Assembly: GCA_964484325.1 (NCBI GenBank)
Contig: CAZAEE010000003.1
Location: 36,987 to 100,986 of the forward strand
DNA from: CAYLXX01 sp964484325
Lineage (GTDB): Bacteria > Patescibacteriota > Microgenomatia > UBA1406 > GWC2-37-13
Direction: 5' to 3'
DNA length: 64,000 bases
The notes below the pieces were generated by a model. That model made no database searches. It was not told the origin of the DNA and saw only the letters and a program-made list of their open reading frames with translations. The translations under genes and the position numbers were made by a program. This document shows, in pieces, positions 43,805 through 52,525 of this stretch; position 1 is the stretch's first letter, and every line of letters starts with the position of its first letter.

Positions 43805-46651
43805 TTATTGAGCTAGGTCACTTGGTAAATGGCATTTTTTGTATTTTTTGCCGCTACCGCACCAGCAGGGATCGTTTCGGCCGAGTTTACGTTTGGTAAC
43901 TCCTGGTGCCGTCAGTTTAAAGCCGCCCACTTCGCCAGCGAGTGCCGATTGGTTGCTATCTTCCTGAGGTAGATTCTGCAGCTGTTGTTGTGTCTGAATT
44001 GGTTGAGCTGCTTGAGAAGTCTCTTCTTGTACTACTTTTTGCGCAAATGGATCAATTCGTGAGGCTGACTGAAAAATCATTTTTTTCTCCTTTTTTTCTT
44101 CATGCTGAGGTGTATCCTGTTCAGGCTGAAGCATTTCTACTTCAACTCTGAGCATGCGACGAATAAACTCGAAGTTAATGTTACTGATCAGCTTTTCAAA
44201 CATTTTGTAAGCTTCATTTTTATACTCAACAAGCGGATCAAGTTGGGCATAACCTCTTAAGTTAATACCTTCCCGAAGATCTTCGATGGCTGTCAAATGC
44301 TCGGTCCAGTACTGGTCTAATGTCGAAAGAAAAATAGAGCGAACGACATCGTACCAGATCTGATGGCCTAACTTTTTTTCGCGGGTTAAGAAATATTCTT
44401 GGCTTTTCTTCTGTAAAAACTCTTGCATACCTTCCAAATCTCTTTTTTTCAGATAGGCTTTAATCTGCGGTTCATATTCAGGAAAAACTAACACCAGATC
44501 TTTTACAAGTACTGCCAATTCCTCATCAGAAACATTATCTTTTATCGCCGCATAACTGCCGATAACCGAGGCTATTTCCTCATCAAAAATCGTAAAAACC
44601 GTTTCCTTAAATGCGGCTGCATCAGATTCAGCTAGTGATAAAATATTTCTTCTTCGTGTATAAATGATTTCACGTTGTTTGTTTAAAACATCATCAAAAT
44701 CAACTAAATGTTTACGAATATCAAAGTTAAAACCCTCTACCTTTACTTGGGCTTGCTCGATGGCACGCGAGACCATCGCGTGACTTAAAGGTTGGTCTTC
44801 GGGAAAGTTGAAAAAATTCATCAACTTGGCGATCTGATCTCCACCAAAAATGCGCATCAGATCGTCTTCAAGTGCGACATAAAAACGCGTCTCTCCAGGA
44901 TCGCCTTGACGACCAGAGCGACCGCGCAACTGATTATCGATACGACGCGACTCGTGACGTTCTGTACCAATAACATAGAGTCCACCGAGTGAAACAACCT
45001 CGTCATGTTTTTTTTGCCAGTCCTCAAGCTCCTTTTTGTTTTTTGCTGTAACTTTTTTGTCCTTTGTGTCATCAACCCGCGGTGGATTACCACCTAAAAT
45101 AATATCCACTCCTCGTCCGGCCATGTTAGTTGCGACGGTCACTGCACCCTTCTCACCTGCTGCTGCAATAATCTGGGCCTCCCGCTCATGATTTTTAGCA
45201 TTTAATACTTGATGAGGAACTTTTTTCTGAGTCAAGAGTCGCGACAAAAGTTCATTTTTATCAATTGAGGTAGTACCAACAAGCACAGGTCGGCCTCTTT
45301 GGTAATTTTGGGCAATTTCTTCAACTACTGCATCGTACTTGCCTTTTTCGGTTTTATAGATCATATCGGGGTGATCCTTGCGCACCATCGCCCGATGAGT
45401 CGGAACTACTAGTACCTCAGTTTTATAAATCTTATGAAACTCTTCAGATTCCGTGGCGGCAGTACCGGTCATACCGGCGAGTTTTTTATAAAGACGGAAA
45501 TAATTTTGTAATGACACAGTCGCTAAAGTCTTAGACTCTTTTTGGATAGCAACGTTTTCTTTTGCTTCAATTGCCTGATGAAGACCTTCTGAGAAACGTC
45601 GACCTGGCAATAACCTTCCGGTAAACTCATCAACAATAATAACTTCGCCATCTCGTAAGATATAATCTTTGTCCAGCTTAAAAAGTGTCTCTGCTTTCAA
45701 AGCGGCCTCAACATGGAACAACGTATCAAAGTCTTTCTCGTAAATGTTGGCAACACCAAGTATTTTTTCAATTTGCTGAATTCCGGCTTCAGTGATATTG
45801 GCAGTCTTCAACTTTTCATCAACCACATAATCTGTCTTTTCGTTCAACTGTTTGACGATTTTTGCATATTGGTAGTATTTTGAAGTGTCCTCTTCGTAAG
45901 GGGCAGAAATAATGTGAGGCGTACGAGCTTCATCGATCAAGACTGAGTCACCTTCGTCGATGATGGCGTAATTAAAATTTCTCTGCCTAATTTCTGAAGT
46001 TGAACCGACCATGTTGTCACGCAGATAATCAAAACCAAACTCGCTGTTTATGCCATAGGTAACATCAGCTTTATACGCTTCAGGTCGTGACACTGGCTTC
46101 AGATGCTCCAGTCGCCAGTCGCCTGCATCGCTATCGTTAAACTCTGGATCATAAAGATAAGAAACATCGGAAATAATGGCAGAAGTAGTTAGTCCTAAAA
46201 AGTGAAAAATCGTTCCCATCCATCCGGCATCACGTCGAGCAAGATAATCATTGACCGTCACCAGATGTACTCCTTCCCCATTAAGGGCATTTAGGTAAAG
46301 AGGTAACGTGGCAGTCAAAGTCTTTCCCTCTCCGGTTTTTTGCTCTACAATCTTGCCTTCGTGTAAACCAATTCCAGCAATGAGCTGAACATCAAAGTGA
46401 CGCAGTCCAAGAGTCCGACGGGCAGCCTCACGAACTAACGCATATGCCCATGGTAACAGCTCGTTTATGTCCTTGTTTTGGTCAGTTGATTCAGTAAGAG
46501 TTTTTTTAAACTTAGCAGTTTCATGGGGAAAATCAGTCTCTTTTAAGGCTCGTGCTTTTTCTTCTAGATCGTTTATCTGATCTTTAATTTTACCTATGCG
46601 ATCAACTTCACGGGCATTATAATCGAAAAACTTTTTAAAAACTTGTAGCAT
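43805..46651 (-). CDS. secA: Preprotein translocase ATPase SecA
   Basis: Motor of Sec-dependent export, 948 residues. Walker A VEQKTGEGKTLTATLPLYLN, DEAD-like NYAIIDEGDSVLIDEARTP, helicase patches VTVATNMAGRGVDIILGG and QLRGRSGRQGDPGETRFY are all present, followed by the scaffold and wing domains. The C-terminus ends in a complete SEC-C zinc motif, RNDPCWCGSGKKYKKCH. The linker before it is Gln-rich. It starts 21 bases after the exported protein gene and is the last gene of that minus-strand run. Confidence 0.97.
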   Translation of the reverse strand: MLQVFKKFFDYNAREVDRIGKIKDQINDLEEKARALKETDFPHETAKFKKTLTESTDQNKDINELLPWAYALVREAARRTLGLRHFDVQLIAGIGLHEGKIVEQKTGEGKTLTATLPLYLNALNGEGVHLVTVNDYLARRDAGWMGTIFHFLGLTTSAIISDVSYLYDPEFNDSDAGDWRLEHLKPVSRPEAYKADVTYGINSEFGFDYLRDNMVGSTSEIRQRNFNYAIIDEGDSVLIDEARTPHIISAPYEEDTSKYYQYAKIVKQLNEKTDYVVDEKLKTANITEAGIQQIEKILGVANIYEKDFDTLFHVEAALKAETLFKLDKDYILRDGEVIIVDEFTGRLLPGRRFSEGLHQAIEAKENVAIQKESKTLATVSLQNYFRLYKKLAGMTGTAATESEEFHKIYKTEVLVVPTHRAMVRKDHPDMIYKTEKGKYDAVVEEIAQNYQRGRPVLVGTTSIDKNELLSRLLTQKKVPHQVLNAKNHEREAQIIAAAGEKGAVTVATNMAGRGVDIILGGNPPRVDDTKDKKVTAKNKKELEDWQKKHDEVVSLGGLYVIGTERHESRRIDNQLRGRSGRQGDPGETRFYVALEDDLMRIFGGDQIAKLMNFFNFPEDQPLSHAMVSRAIEQAQVKVEGFNFDIRKHLVDFDDVLNKQREIIYTRRRNILSLAESDAAAFKETVFTIFDEEIASVIGSYAAIKDNVSDEELAVLVKDLVLVFPEYEPQIKAYLKKRDLEGMQEFLQKKSQEYFLTREKKLGHQIWYDVVRSIFLSTLDQYWTEHLTAIEDLREGINLRGYAQLDPLVEYKNEAYKMFEKLISNINFEFIRRMLRVEVEMLQPEQDTPQHEEKKEKKMIFQSASRIDPFAQKVVQEETSQAAQPIQTQQQLQNLPQEDSNQSALAGEVGGFKLTAPGVTKRKLGRNDPCWCGSGKKYKKCHLPSDLAQ

Positions 46652-46672
46652 AATGCAAAATTGATTCGGACG

Positions 46673-47398
46673 TTATTTCTGGAAGAATTCCTGAGGAACA
46701 ATCAGAACGCGCTCGGCTTTTGCCCGGCTGCTCGCATCCTTTTGATCGCTAGCCTTTTTATAGACAAAATGCACAGTATCACCCTCTTTGATTTTGGCCA
46801 GAGTCACCGGTTCAATCTCAAGTGTTTTACTGTTTAACAGTTGCAATCTGATCCTGGTAGGAATATCCAGAATAATACTATCCTTATCTGAACTAACAAT
46901 TTTTAAATATACATCATCGGTATTCACTTCTGTAATTTTACCTGATTTTACGATATATTCTTCATCTTTATAAATGGTGTTGGCTGTGACAGCTTTATCA
47001 AGCTGCGGTCCGCTGACAATAATATAATCGCCCTTTTTCAAATCAGTTGTTTTAATCTCCTTTTTTATCCCGTTATCCAGAGAAAACACGCTCGTCAGAT
47101 TGGAGTCAACTTTGGCAGTATATGTACCACTGGTAGTATCAAACTCAATCGTGTCTCCTTTTATCAAGCTGATATATCCAACGGCTGGTTTATCGTTTTT
47201 TTTATTAAGCTCTGCTACTTTAGTCGCCACTTTCTCTTTAAAGTTTTCGATAATCTTATCTTCAAGCGATTGGGACTTGGTGACAGAAGGCTTGGGTGTA
47301 CCACTTGATGTTGACGTCGTCGGGCTCTGGGCATACGCTCCAACAGCACTTGCTTGAATTAAAGTAAATAATGCAAAAAGGGTAATGTATTGTTTCAT
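46673..47398 (-). CDS. Exported protein, beta-rich, unknown
   Basis: 241 residues with a clear signal peptide (MKQYITLFALFTLIQASAVGAYAQ, cleavage likely after AYA), then a Ser/Thr/Pro-rich spacer and a beta-strand-rich region with repeated patterns of the type GDTIEFDTTSGTYTAKVDS and GDYIIVSGPQLD, suggesting two to three small barrel-like domains. It is related in style to DUF5666-type proteins. It overlaps the upstream anchored protein by four bases and precedes secA. Confidence 0.7.
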   Translation of the reverse strand: MKQYITLFALFTLIQASAVGAYAQSPTTSTSSGTPKPSVTKSQSLEDKIIENFKEKVATKVAELNKKNDKPAVGYISLIKGDTIEFDTTSGTYTAKVDSNLTSVFSLDNGIKKEIKTTDLKKGDYIIVSGPQLDKAVTANTIYKDEEYIVKSGKITEVNTDDVYLKIVSSDKDSIILDIPTRIRLQLLNSKTLEIEPVTLAKIKEGDTVHFVYKKASDQKDASSRAKAERVLIVPQEFFQK

Positions 47399-47823
47399 TC
47401 TTCCATATAATAAATTCGTAATTCTTTCTCGTGGGACGTTGTCGGACTGCCTTTGGGATACACAGTTACCAGGATAACATTTTCACCCAGGGCCAGAGGA
47501 AAGTCTGCTACAGTGAATGAATCTGCATCTAGCTTTTGGGCTACCTGCTTGATCGGTGACTGAACCACCAATAGACTATCCTTGGTAGCTTTCCCTTTAA
47601 TAGTAACAGTTTTTTTGTTTGTTAAGATACCGATCTGTGGTTCAGACACTTCAAGATTTTGAGATTCAGTATTTTTTATTTGAACCGAAGGGGTCGTATT
47701 AATGGGAGTAATGGTGTTGGTGTTTTTGATCTGATTTTGATGAGTCTGGGTAATCACAAAAAAAGCCACTCCGACACCGGCGCCAATGCCAAGAATAATC
47801 GCAAAAAGAGTTTCTTTCTTCAT
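47395..47823 (-). CDS. Membrane-anchored Ig-like domain protein
   Basis: 142 residues. One N-terminal membrane helix (about 6-25), a Thr/Asn-rich linker, then a beta domain with LTNKKTVTIKGKATKDSLLV and FPLALGENVILVTVYPKG, the pattern of bacterial Ig-like folds found in surface proteins. It starts eight bases after the nnrD stop and overlaps the next exported protein, so these two probably act together outside the membrane. Confidence 0.7.
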   Translation of the reverse strand: MKKETLFAIILGIGAGVGVAFFVITQTHQNQIKNTNTITPINTTPSVQIKNTESQNLEVSEPQIGILTNKKTVTIKGKATKDSLLVVQSPIKQVAQKLDADSFTVADFPLALGENVILVTVYPKGSPTTSHEKELRIYYMEE

Positions 47824-47831
47824 AGATAAAA

Positions 47832-48701
47832 TTAGGAGAATACATGGGTAGTACGCGGCAATTCTCCTAGAATTCTATCCATATTATACCAGTATCCAAG
47901 TGTTTTATACAGCTCATCTGCAGTTCGCTTCAAAATCACCGATGCACAAAGAGCCGATAAGAGCGGCTCATTTCTTGTATAAAGACTAGCAGTAAGACCC
48001 GCCAGGATATCACCACTACCGCCTTTGGTGAGACCGGCATTGCCGCCTTCAATGACATAGGTAGTTTCACCGTCTGACACAATGTCTATAACTGTTTTAA
48101 CAAGAAGAACACATTGGTATTTCTTAGCAGTCTCCGCTACTTTGACGGCCTTCTTCTCAAGTGACATATTAAGAAGTTTTAGGCCGAATAACTTCTCAAA
48201 TTCAAGCTGGTGAGGAGTCAGAATGGCCTTTGTTTTCAAGGACTCAAGCCAAACGGGTTTCATCGTTTGCAGCGAACCGGCGTCAAGGACAAATCTTTTT
48301 TCAGGAAATTGCTCTAATAAATTTCTGGTTGTGCGGGCGGTATAACGACCTTCTTCAACTTCACCTCTCATCATGCCAGAGCCGATTAAAACAACATCGT
48401 CTTCTTTCGCGTACTCGTTAATACTTTTTGATGAAACTACGATACCATTTTTGAAATGCTTTTTATACTCAGTTAAAATCCGCATATTTTCATAAGGCGT
48501 GGCGATGTGAACCATGTCAACAATATGCGAAGCAACCTCAGCCGCCCATAAGGGCGGCGCGTGAAACAAACTTGATCCACCAATGATAAGTAGTTTCCCA
48601 TTTTGACCCTTATGTGAACGGGGAGGTGGTGCATAGAGGCGATGAACGGACTCTCTCACCTGCTTGTCATCTGAAGTTTTAATGATAGTCGGTGCTTTCA
48701 T
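47832..48701 (-). CDS. nnrD: ADP-dependent NAD(P)H-hydrate dehydratase
   Basis: Repair enzyme that returns hydrated NADH or NADPH to the active form, 289 residues, ribokinase-like CARKD fold. Signs are HKGQNGKLLIIGGSSLFHAP near the N-terminus, FVLDAGSL, LTPHQLEFEKLFG and the C-terminal GGNAGLTKGGSGDILAGLTA. The N-terminal epimerase (NnrE) domain found fused in many bacteria is absent. TAAAAT lies eight bases before the ATG. It is divergent from alaS. Confidence 0.92.
   Translation of the reverse strand: MKAPTIIKTSDDKQVRESVHRLYAPPPRSHKGQNGKLLIIGGSSLFHAPPLWAAEVASHIVDMVHIATPYENMRILTEYKKHFKNGIVVSSKSINEYAKEDDVVLIGSGMMRGEVEEGRYTARTTRNLLEQFPEKRFVLDAGSLQTMKPVWLESLKTKAILTPHQLEFEKLFGLKLLNMSLEKKAVKVAETAKKYQCVLLVKTVIDIVSDGETTYVIEGGNAGLTKGGSGDILAGLTASLYTRNEPLLSALCASVILKRTADELYKTLGYWYNMDRILGELPRTTHVFS
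47833..47869 (-). terminator. Inverted repeat at the nnrD stop codon, possible weak terminator
   Basis: TAGGAGAAT and ATTCTCCTA form a perfect 9-bp stem with a 19-base loop. Read on the minus strand the stem closes at the nnrD stop codon and is followed by ATTTTATCT, a poor T-tract. It may only attenuate transcription into the two exported-protein genes. Confidence 0.4.
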
Positions 48702-48737
48702 GCTATAATATTTTAAGTTTTAGACGTTAAAGTATAT

Positions 48738-50588
48738 ATGAATTATACACATCAGTCTTTGCGAAAAGCTTTTGTCGACTTTTGGGAAAGCAAAAATCAT
48801 AAGGAGGCTCCTCCTGCACCTTTGGTATTAACAAACGATCCAACAACGTTGTTTAACAGCTCAGGCATGCAGCAACTCATCCCTTATCTACAAGGGGAGC
48901 CTCATCCTGAAGGCAAAAAGCTTTACAATATCCAGCCTTGTTTTCGTGCCGTCGATATCGACGAGGTTGGCGATAACCGTCATACAACTTTTTTTGAGAT
49001 GCTGGGCAACTGGAGTCTTGGTGATTATTTTAAAAAGGAACAACTAACTTGGTTTTGGGAGTTTCTTACAGGTGAATTGAAACTCGATAAGGATAAACTT
49101 GTCGCAACCTATTTTGGTGGGGGTGATGAAAATAATATTGTTGTAGATAAATTTGGAAAAAAACAAAACCTTCCGCCTGATTTGGAATCCAAGCAAATTT
49201 TATTAAGCCTTGGTATTTCGGAAAATCATATTAAACCTTATGGGTTCGATAAAAATTGGTGGTCACGCTCCGGCCCACCTAACTTAATGCCAGCTGGAGA
49301 AATCGGTGGACCAGATTCAGAGATTTTTTATGATTTTGGTGGAAATTTAAAACTCCATGAAAAATCAGGTATTAATACTAAATGTCATCCAAATTGTGAG
49401 TGTGGTCGGTTCCTTGAAATAGGTAATTCTGTGTTCATTCAATATCGTAAGAAGGAAGACGGCACTCTTGAAGAACTTTCCCAAAAAAATGTCGATTTCG
49501 GCGGAGGCTTAGAGCGATTTCTGGCAGCTTTAAATGACAATCCAGATGTTTTTTCAACTGATATTTTTTTGACTATCATTCAGGCAATTGAGAATGAAAC
49601 AAAAAAACAATATTCAGATCCGGGCAATCAGCCAGCCATACGCATTATCGCCGATCATGTGAAAGCTGCCGCTTTTATGATTATTCAAGGAATTAGTCCT
49701 TCAAACAAGGAACACGGATACATTGTACGACGGTTGTTGCGCAGATCAACAGTCAAGTTTGGTCAACTAGCTGGTACATATGATGTTGGTAGTATTTCCA
49801 AAATTGCGCGGCAAGTACTTAATATGTATAACAATGTTTATTTCAACAAATTTGATGAACTGACAATTACAAAAGTTACAGAAACCATTGATGATGAAGT
49901 GGCCCGCTTTTCAAAAAGCATCGATCATGGTATGAAAGTCATTCAAAAAATTAACTCAATCGATGGTAAGGTCGCTTTTGATCTGTATCAAAACTTAGGC
50001 TTTCCTCTGGAGTTAACTGAAGAGCTTGCACTCGAGAAAGGGTTACACATCGACGTTGATCAGTTTAGACGTGAGTTTGAAAAACATCGAGAACTTTCAC
50101 GAACTGCCTCAGCCGGCAAGTTTAAAGGAGGACTCGCCGATCATTCTGAGCAAGTTGTGAAGTATCACACTGCGACTCATCTGATTCATCAAGCTCTTTT
50201 TGATATTTTTGGAAATGATATTCAACAAGAAGGTTCAAATATTACCGGAGCACGACTGAGGTTTGACTTTTCTACCCGTAAAAATCCCACTAAAGAGGAA
50301 ATTAAAAAAATCGAAGAGATTGTTAAGGGTAAAGTAAACGATCGTTTACCTGTGTCTTTTATAATGATGCCGCGTGAAGAAGCTTTCAAAATCGGCGCGC
50401 GAGCTTTTTTTAAAGAAAAATATCCGGAGCAAGTAAAAGTCTATTACATCGGTGAAATTGTGGACACTGCGTATTCGAGAGAGTTATGCGGAGGTCCTCA
50501 TGTGAAAAATACTTCTGAGGTTGGGCCAATAACTATCTATAAATTTGAAAAAATCGGCAATAATTTATACCGTATCTACGCCAAATAA
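48738..50588 (+). CDS. alaS: Alanyl-tRNA synthetase lacking the C-Ala domain
   Basis: 616 residues against about 870 in typical bacteria. Class II core: motif 2 area GDNRHTTFFEMLGNWSLGDY and motif 3 DFGGGLERFLAAL. The editing domain is present with HTATHLIHQAL (HxxxH) and CGGPH (CxxxH). The chain stops right after the editing domain, so the C-terminal dimerisation and tRNA-elbow-binding C-Ala domain is missing. Shortened AlaRS enzymes of this kind occur in reduced bacteria. Confidence 0.95.
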   Translation: MNYTHQSLRKAFVDFWESKNHKEAPPAPLVLTNDPTTLFNSSGMQQLIPYLQGEPHPEGKKLYNIQPCFRAVDIDEVGDNRHTTFFEMLGNWSLGDYFKKEQLTWFWEFLTGELKLDKDKLVATYFGGGDENNIVVDKFGKKQNLPPDLESKQILLSLGISENHIKPYGFDKNWWSRSGPPNLMPAGEIGGPDSEIFYDFGGNLKLHEKSGINTKCHPNCECGRFLEIGNSVFIQYRKKEDGTLEELSQKNVDFGGGLERFLAALNDNPDVFSTDIFLTIIQAIENETKKQYSDPGNQPAIRIIADHVKAAAFMIIQGISPSNKEHGYIVRRLLRRSTVKFGQLAGTYDVGSISKIARQVLNMYNNVYFNKFDELTITKVTETIDDEVARFSKSIDHGMKVIQKINSIDGKVAFDLYQNLGFPLELTEELALEKGLHIDVDQFRREFEKHRELSRTASAGKFKGGLADHSEQVVKYHTATHLIHQALFDIFGNDIQQEGSNITGARLRFDFSTRKNPTKEEIKKIEEIVKGKVNDRLPVSFIMMPREEAFKIGARAFFKEKYPEQVKVYYIGEIVDTAYSRELCGGPHVKNTSEVGPITIYKFEKIGNNLYRIYAK

Positions 50589-50594
50589 AACAGA

Positions 50595-51422
50595 ATGGAA
50601 ACTCCAAGTCATTTACCTGAAACTAACGAAACTCCCCAACACCCTTTCTTTATTTCATATGATGGCATTCTCTCTGAACTAATGAATTGGGATGATAAAA
50701 AACTAGCTCGTTTTGCTTCTGCTTCAAATCTTAAAGCAGAAGCAATTACAATCAGGAGAGGATATGAGAGATCGCAAAATGATTATGAAGAATTAAATGA
50801 CACTCTTGTGTTTAAAAAAATTACAGATATGAGAAGTCTCGCCTGGCGATCTCCTAGTAAACCGGATAAAAGTGTTGATGTAGTAGGCTATCGCGAAGGT
50901 CTCCCAACAATCACTATTAATGACCAAATCATTGCCGAACGAACACAAAAATCAAAAGAGCCGTTTAATAATGCATTTATAAAAGAATTTAATAAATCAG
51001 TAATGAAAGGACTTCAAACTATGTTAAAGGAGGAAAAAACTTACCTAACCACTTTTGCGGCAGCATGGGACTTATTTGCATTTGGCTTACCGTCTCCATT
51101 TTTAATTGGTGGAAGCTTACTCACTGTAGAAGGAATTAAAGGTATGTTTGCCAATATTGAATCACTTTTGCGAAATGGAATTTCTCCTGAATCAATTCTT
51201 GCATCTACTGCAATATATTTTGGCAGTGGTTTTACGATCATTGGAGCTAAAACATTCGTATCTACTATGAATATACTAAAGGAGTATACCCAAGAAAATG
51301 ATTTTCTCACAAACATGAAGGATTATAATCCTACAAAACACGTTAAAGATTATCTTACTGGTGTGGTGTATTTGAATTTACATGCTAAAGATCTTGTTTC
51401 ATTAAAACCATCAGTACAATGA
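50595..51422 (+). CDS. Hypothetical protein with two membrane segments, 275 aa
   Basis: Unrecognised. The N-terminal 150 residues are hydrophilic, followed by two hydrophobic segments (about 153-180 and 200-225) and a soluble tail. It is placed seven bases after alaS and overlaps the tRNA-binding protein gene by four bases, so it is co-transcribed with translation genes, but the sequence gives no hint of a translation role. Confidence 0.6.
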   Translation: METPSHLPETNETPQHPFFISYDGILSELMNWDDKKLARFASASNLKAEAITIRRGYERSQNDYEELNDTLVFKKITDMRSLAWRSPSKPDKSVDVVGYREGLPTITINDQIIAERTQKSKEPFNNAFIKEFNKSVMKGLQTMLKEEKTYLTTFAAAWDLFAFGLPSPFLIGGSLLTVEGIKGMFANIESLLRNGISPESILASTAIYFGSGFTIIGAKTFVSTMNILKEYTQENDFLTNMKDYNPTKHVKDYLTGVVYLNLHAKDLVSLKPSVQ

Positions 51423-51757
51423 AAAAAAGTGCAATCACTTTTGGAGATTTTCAAAAACTTGATATACGTGTAGGAGAAATTAAGACTGCTGAACCAGTGG
51501 AGGGGTCAACAAAGTTACTTTTTCTTCAAGTTGATTTAGGTGAAGATTATGGGGTCGTGGAAATTTTTTCTGGCATAGCAAAGTTTTACAAACCAGAAGA
51601 ACTGGTAGGGAAAAAATTTCCCTTTTTGGCCAATCTTGAACCGAAGCAAATGATGGGTAAAACTTCAACCGGCATGATTATGGCCGTCGACGTCGATTCA
51701 AAACCTGTCTTACTTCCTGTTGACTCATCGATTCCACCAGGAGAAGTAGTCAGATAA
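51419..51757 (+). CDS. Standalone tRNA-binding OB-fold protein (Trbp111/MetRS C-terminal type)
   Basis: 112 residues, an EMAP/Trbp111-like OB fold: FGDFQKLDIRVGEIKTAEPV, then EIFSGIAKFYKPEELVGK and the conserved ANLEPKQMMGKTSTGMIMA. This domain is the usual C-terminal extension of MetRS. Because metG here lacks it, this protein may act in trans as a tRNA-binding cofactor. The start overlaps the upstream stop (ATGA). Confidence 0.9.
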   Translation: MKKSAITFGDFQKLDIRVGEIKTAEPVEGSTKLLFLQVDLGEDYGVVEIFSGIAKFYKPEELVGKKFPFLANLEPKQMMGKTSTGMIMAVDVDSKPVLLPVDSSIPPGEVVR

Positions 51758-51763
51758 TAACTT

Positions 51764-52459
51764 ATGGAAATCCGTCCGATAATCGGTATGGGGGAACCTA
51801 TCTTTCGACCAAAAGAAGAACACCATAAAAGCCAGAATGCTATTTTTGACAACAGATATATTAATGAAGAGCATTTTGAAGAGGATAAACAAAAAATACT
51901 TCATATCATTCAAACTACTCAATACAATCCAGACATTAAGTTGTCGCTACCTGAATATTTCAGCACACAAATCTTTGGTAATCTTTCAGAAAAATTTATT
52001 CTTAAGATAAACTACAATGAATACAACTTCGATGTGAGTTATGGAGCATCATGCACTTTTAATGCACATCTAGACGAAGATGGTATCTTGAGCATGGATG
52101 CATACTTGGTGAAGTTTAAAGGTGAGGAACAAACAAGACATCCTTATATGCCCCATTTTAACAAACTTTTTTCCGCTGCACTTAACTATTATTCTCGCCA
52201 AGGCAGGCCAGTAAAAGGTGTATACGGATCATGGCTACCTTCTAACAATGACAATGTTCAAATTAACTATTTGGTCTATGAAAATGGACTTCATGCAGGT
52301 CTGACTCCTCAGGAAGCGGCGCTTCTTACCCCAACGGGGAAAGTGGCAAGCAAATATGGATTCACCAAAGTATCACTTGATGACGAAAACTACTCAGTCA
52401 CAGATGATGATAATGTAACTGTCGGCGTCGGCTTTTTATTTGAAAAGGAAATTTTGTAA
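51764..52459 (+). CDS. Hypothetical protein, 231 aa
   Basis: Unrecognised soluble alpha/beta protein without signal peptide, membrane helix or clear motif. It begins six bases after the tRNA-binding protein gene and probably ends that operon. The C-terminal half contains GLTPQEAALLTPTGKVASKYGF, a helix-rich patch. It could be lineage-specific. Confidence 0.55.
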   Translation: MEIRPIIGMGEPIFRPKEEHHKSQNAIFDNRYINEEHFEEDKQKILHIIQTTQYNPDIKLSLPEYFSTQIFGNLSEKFILKINYNEYNFDVSYGASCTFNAHLDEDGILSMDAYLVKFKGEEQTRHPYMPHFNKLFSAALNYYSRQGRPVKGVYGSWLPSNNDNVQINYLVYENGLHAGLTPQEAALLTPTGKVASKYGFTKVSLDDENYSVTDDDNVTVGVGFLFEKEIL

Positions 52460-52488
52460 TATGCATTCGTTTCTTATAGTTTGATACA

Positions 52489-52517
52489 TTGACAAGAGTG
52501 TTGTCGTAGTATATAGT
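52489..52517 (+). promoter_or_regulatory. Promoter of the DsbA-like gene, leaderless spacing
   Basis: TTGACA (52489-52494), 17 bases, TATAGT (52512-52517), eight bases, ATG at 52526. Confidence 0.7.
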
Positions 52518-52525
52518 TTTATTCT

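Noticed and set aside
48541..48558. Perfect 7-bp inverted repeat GCCGCCC ATAA GGGCGGC inside nnrD
   Set aside because: It encodes an ordinary stretch of the protein, has no T-run on either side and is short enough to arise by chance, so I did not call a terminator.
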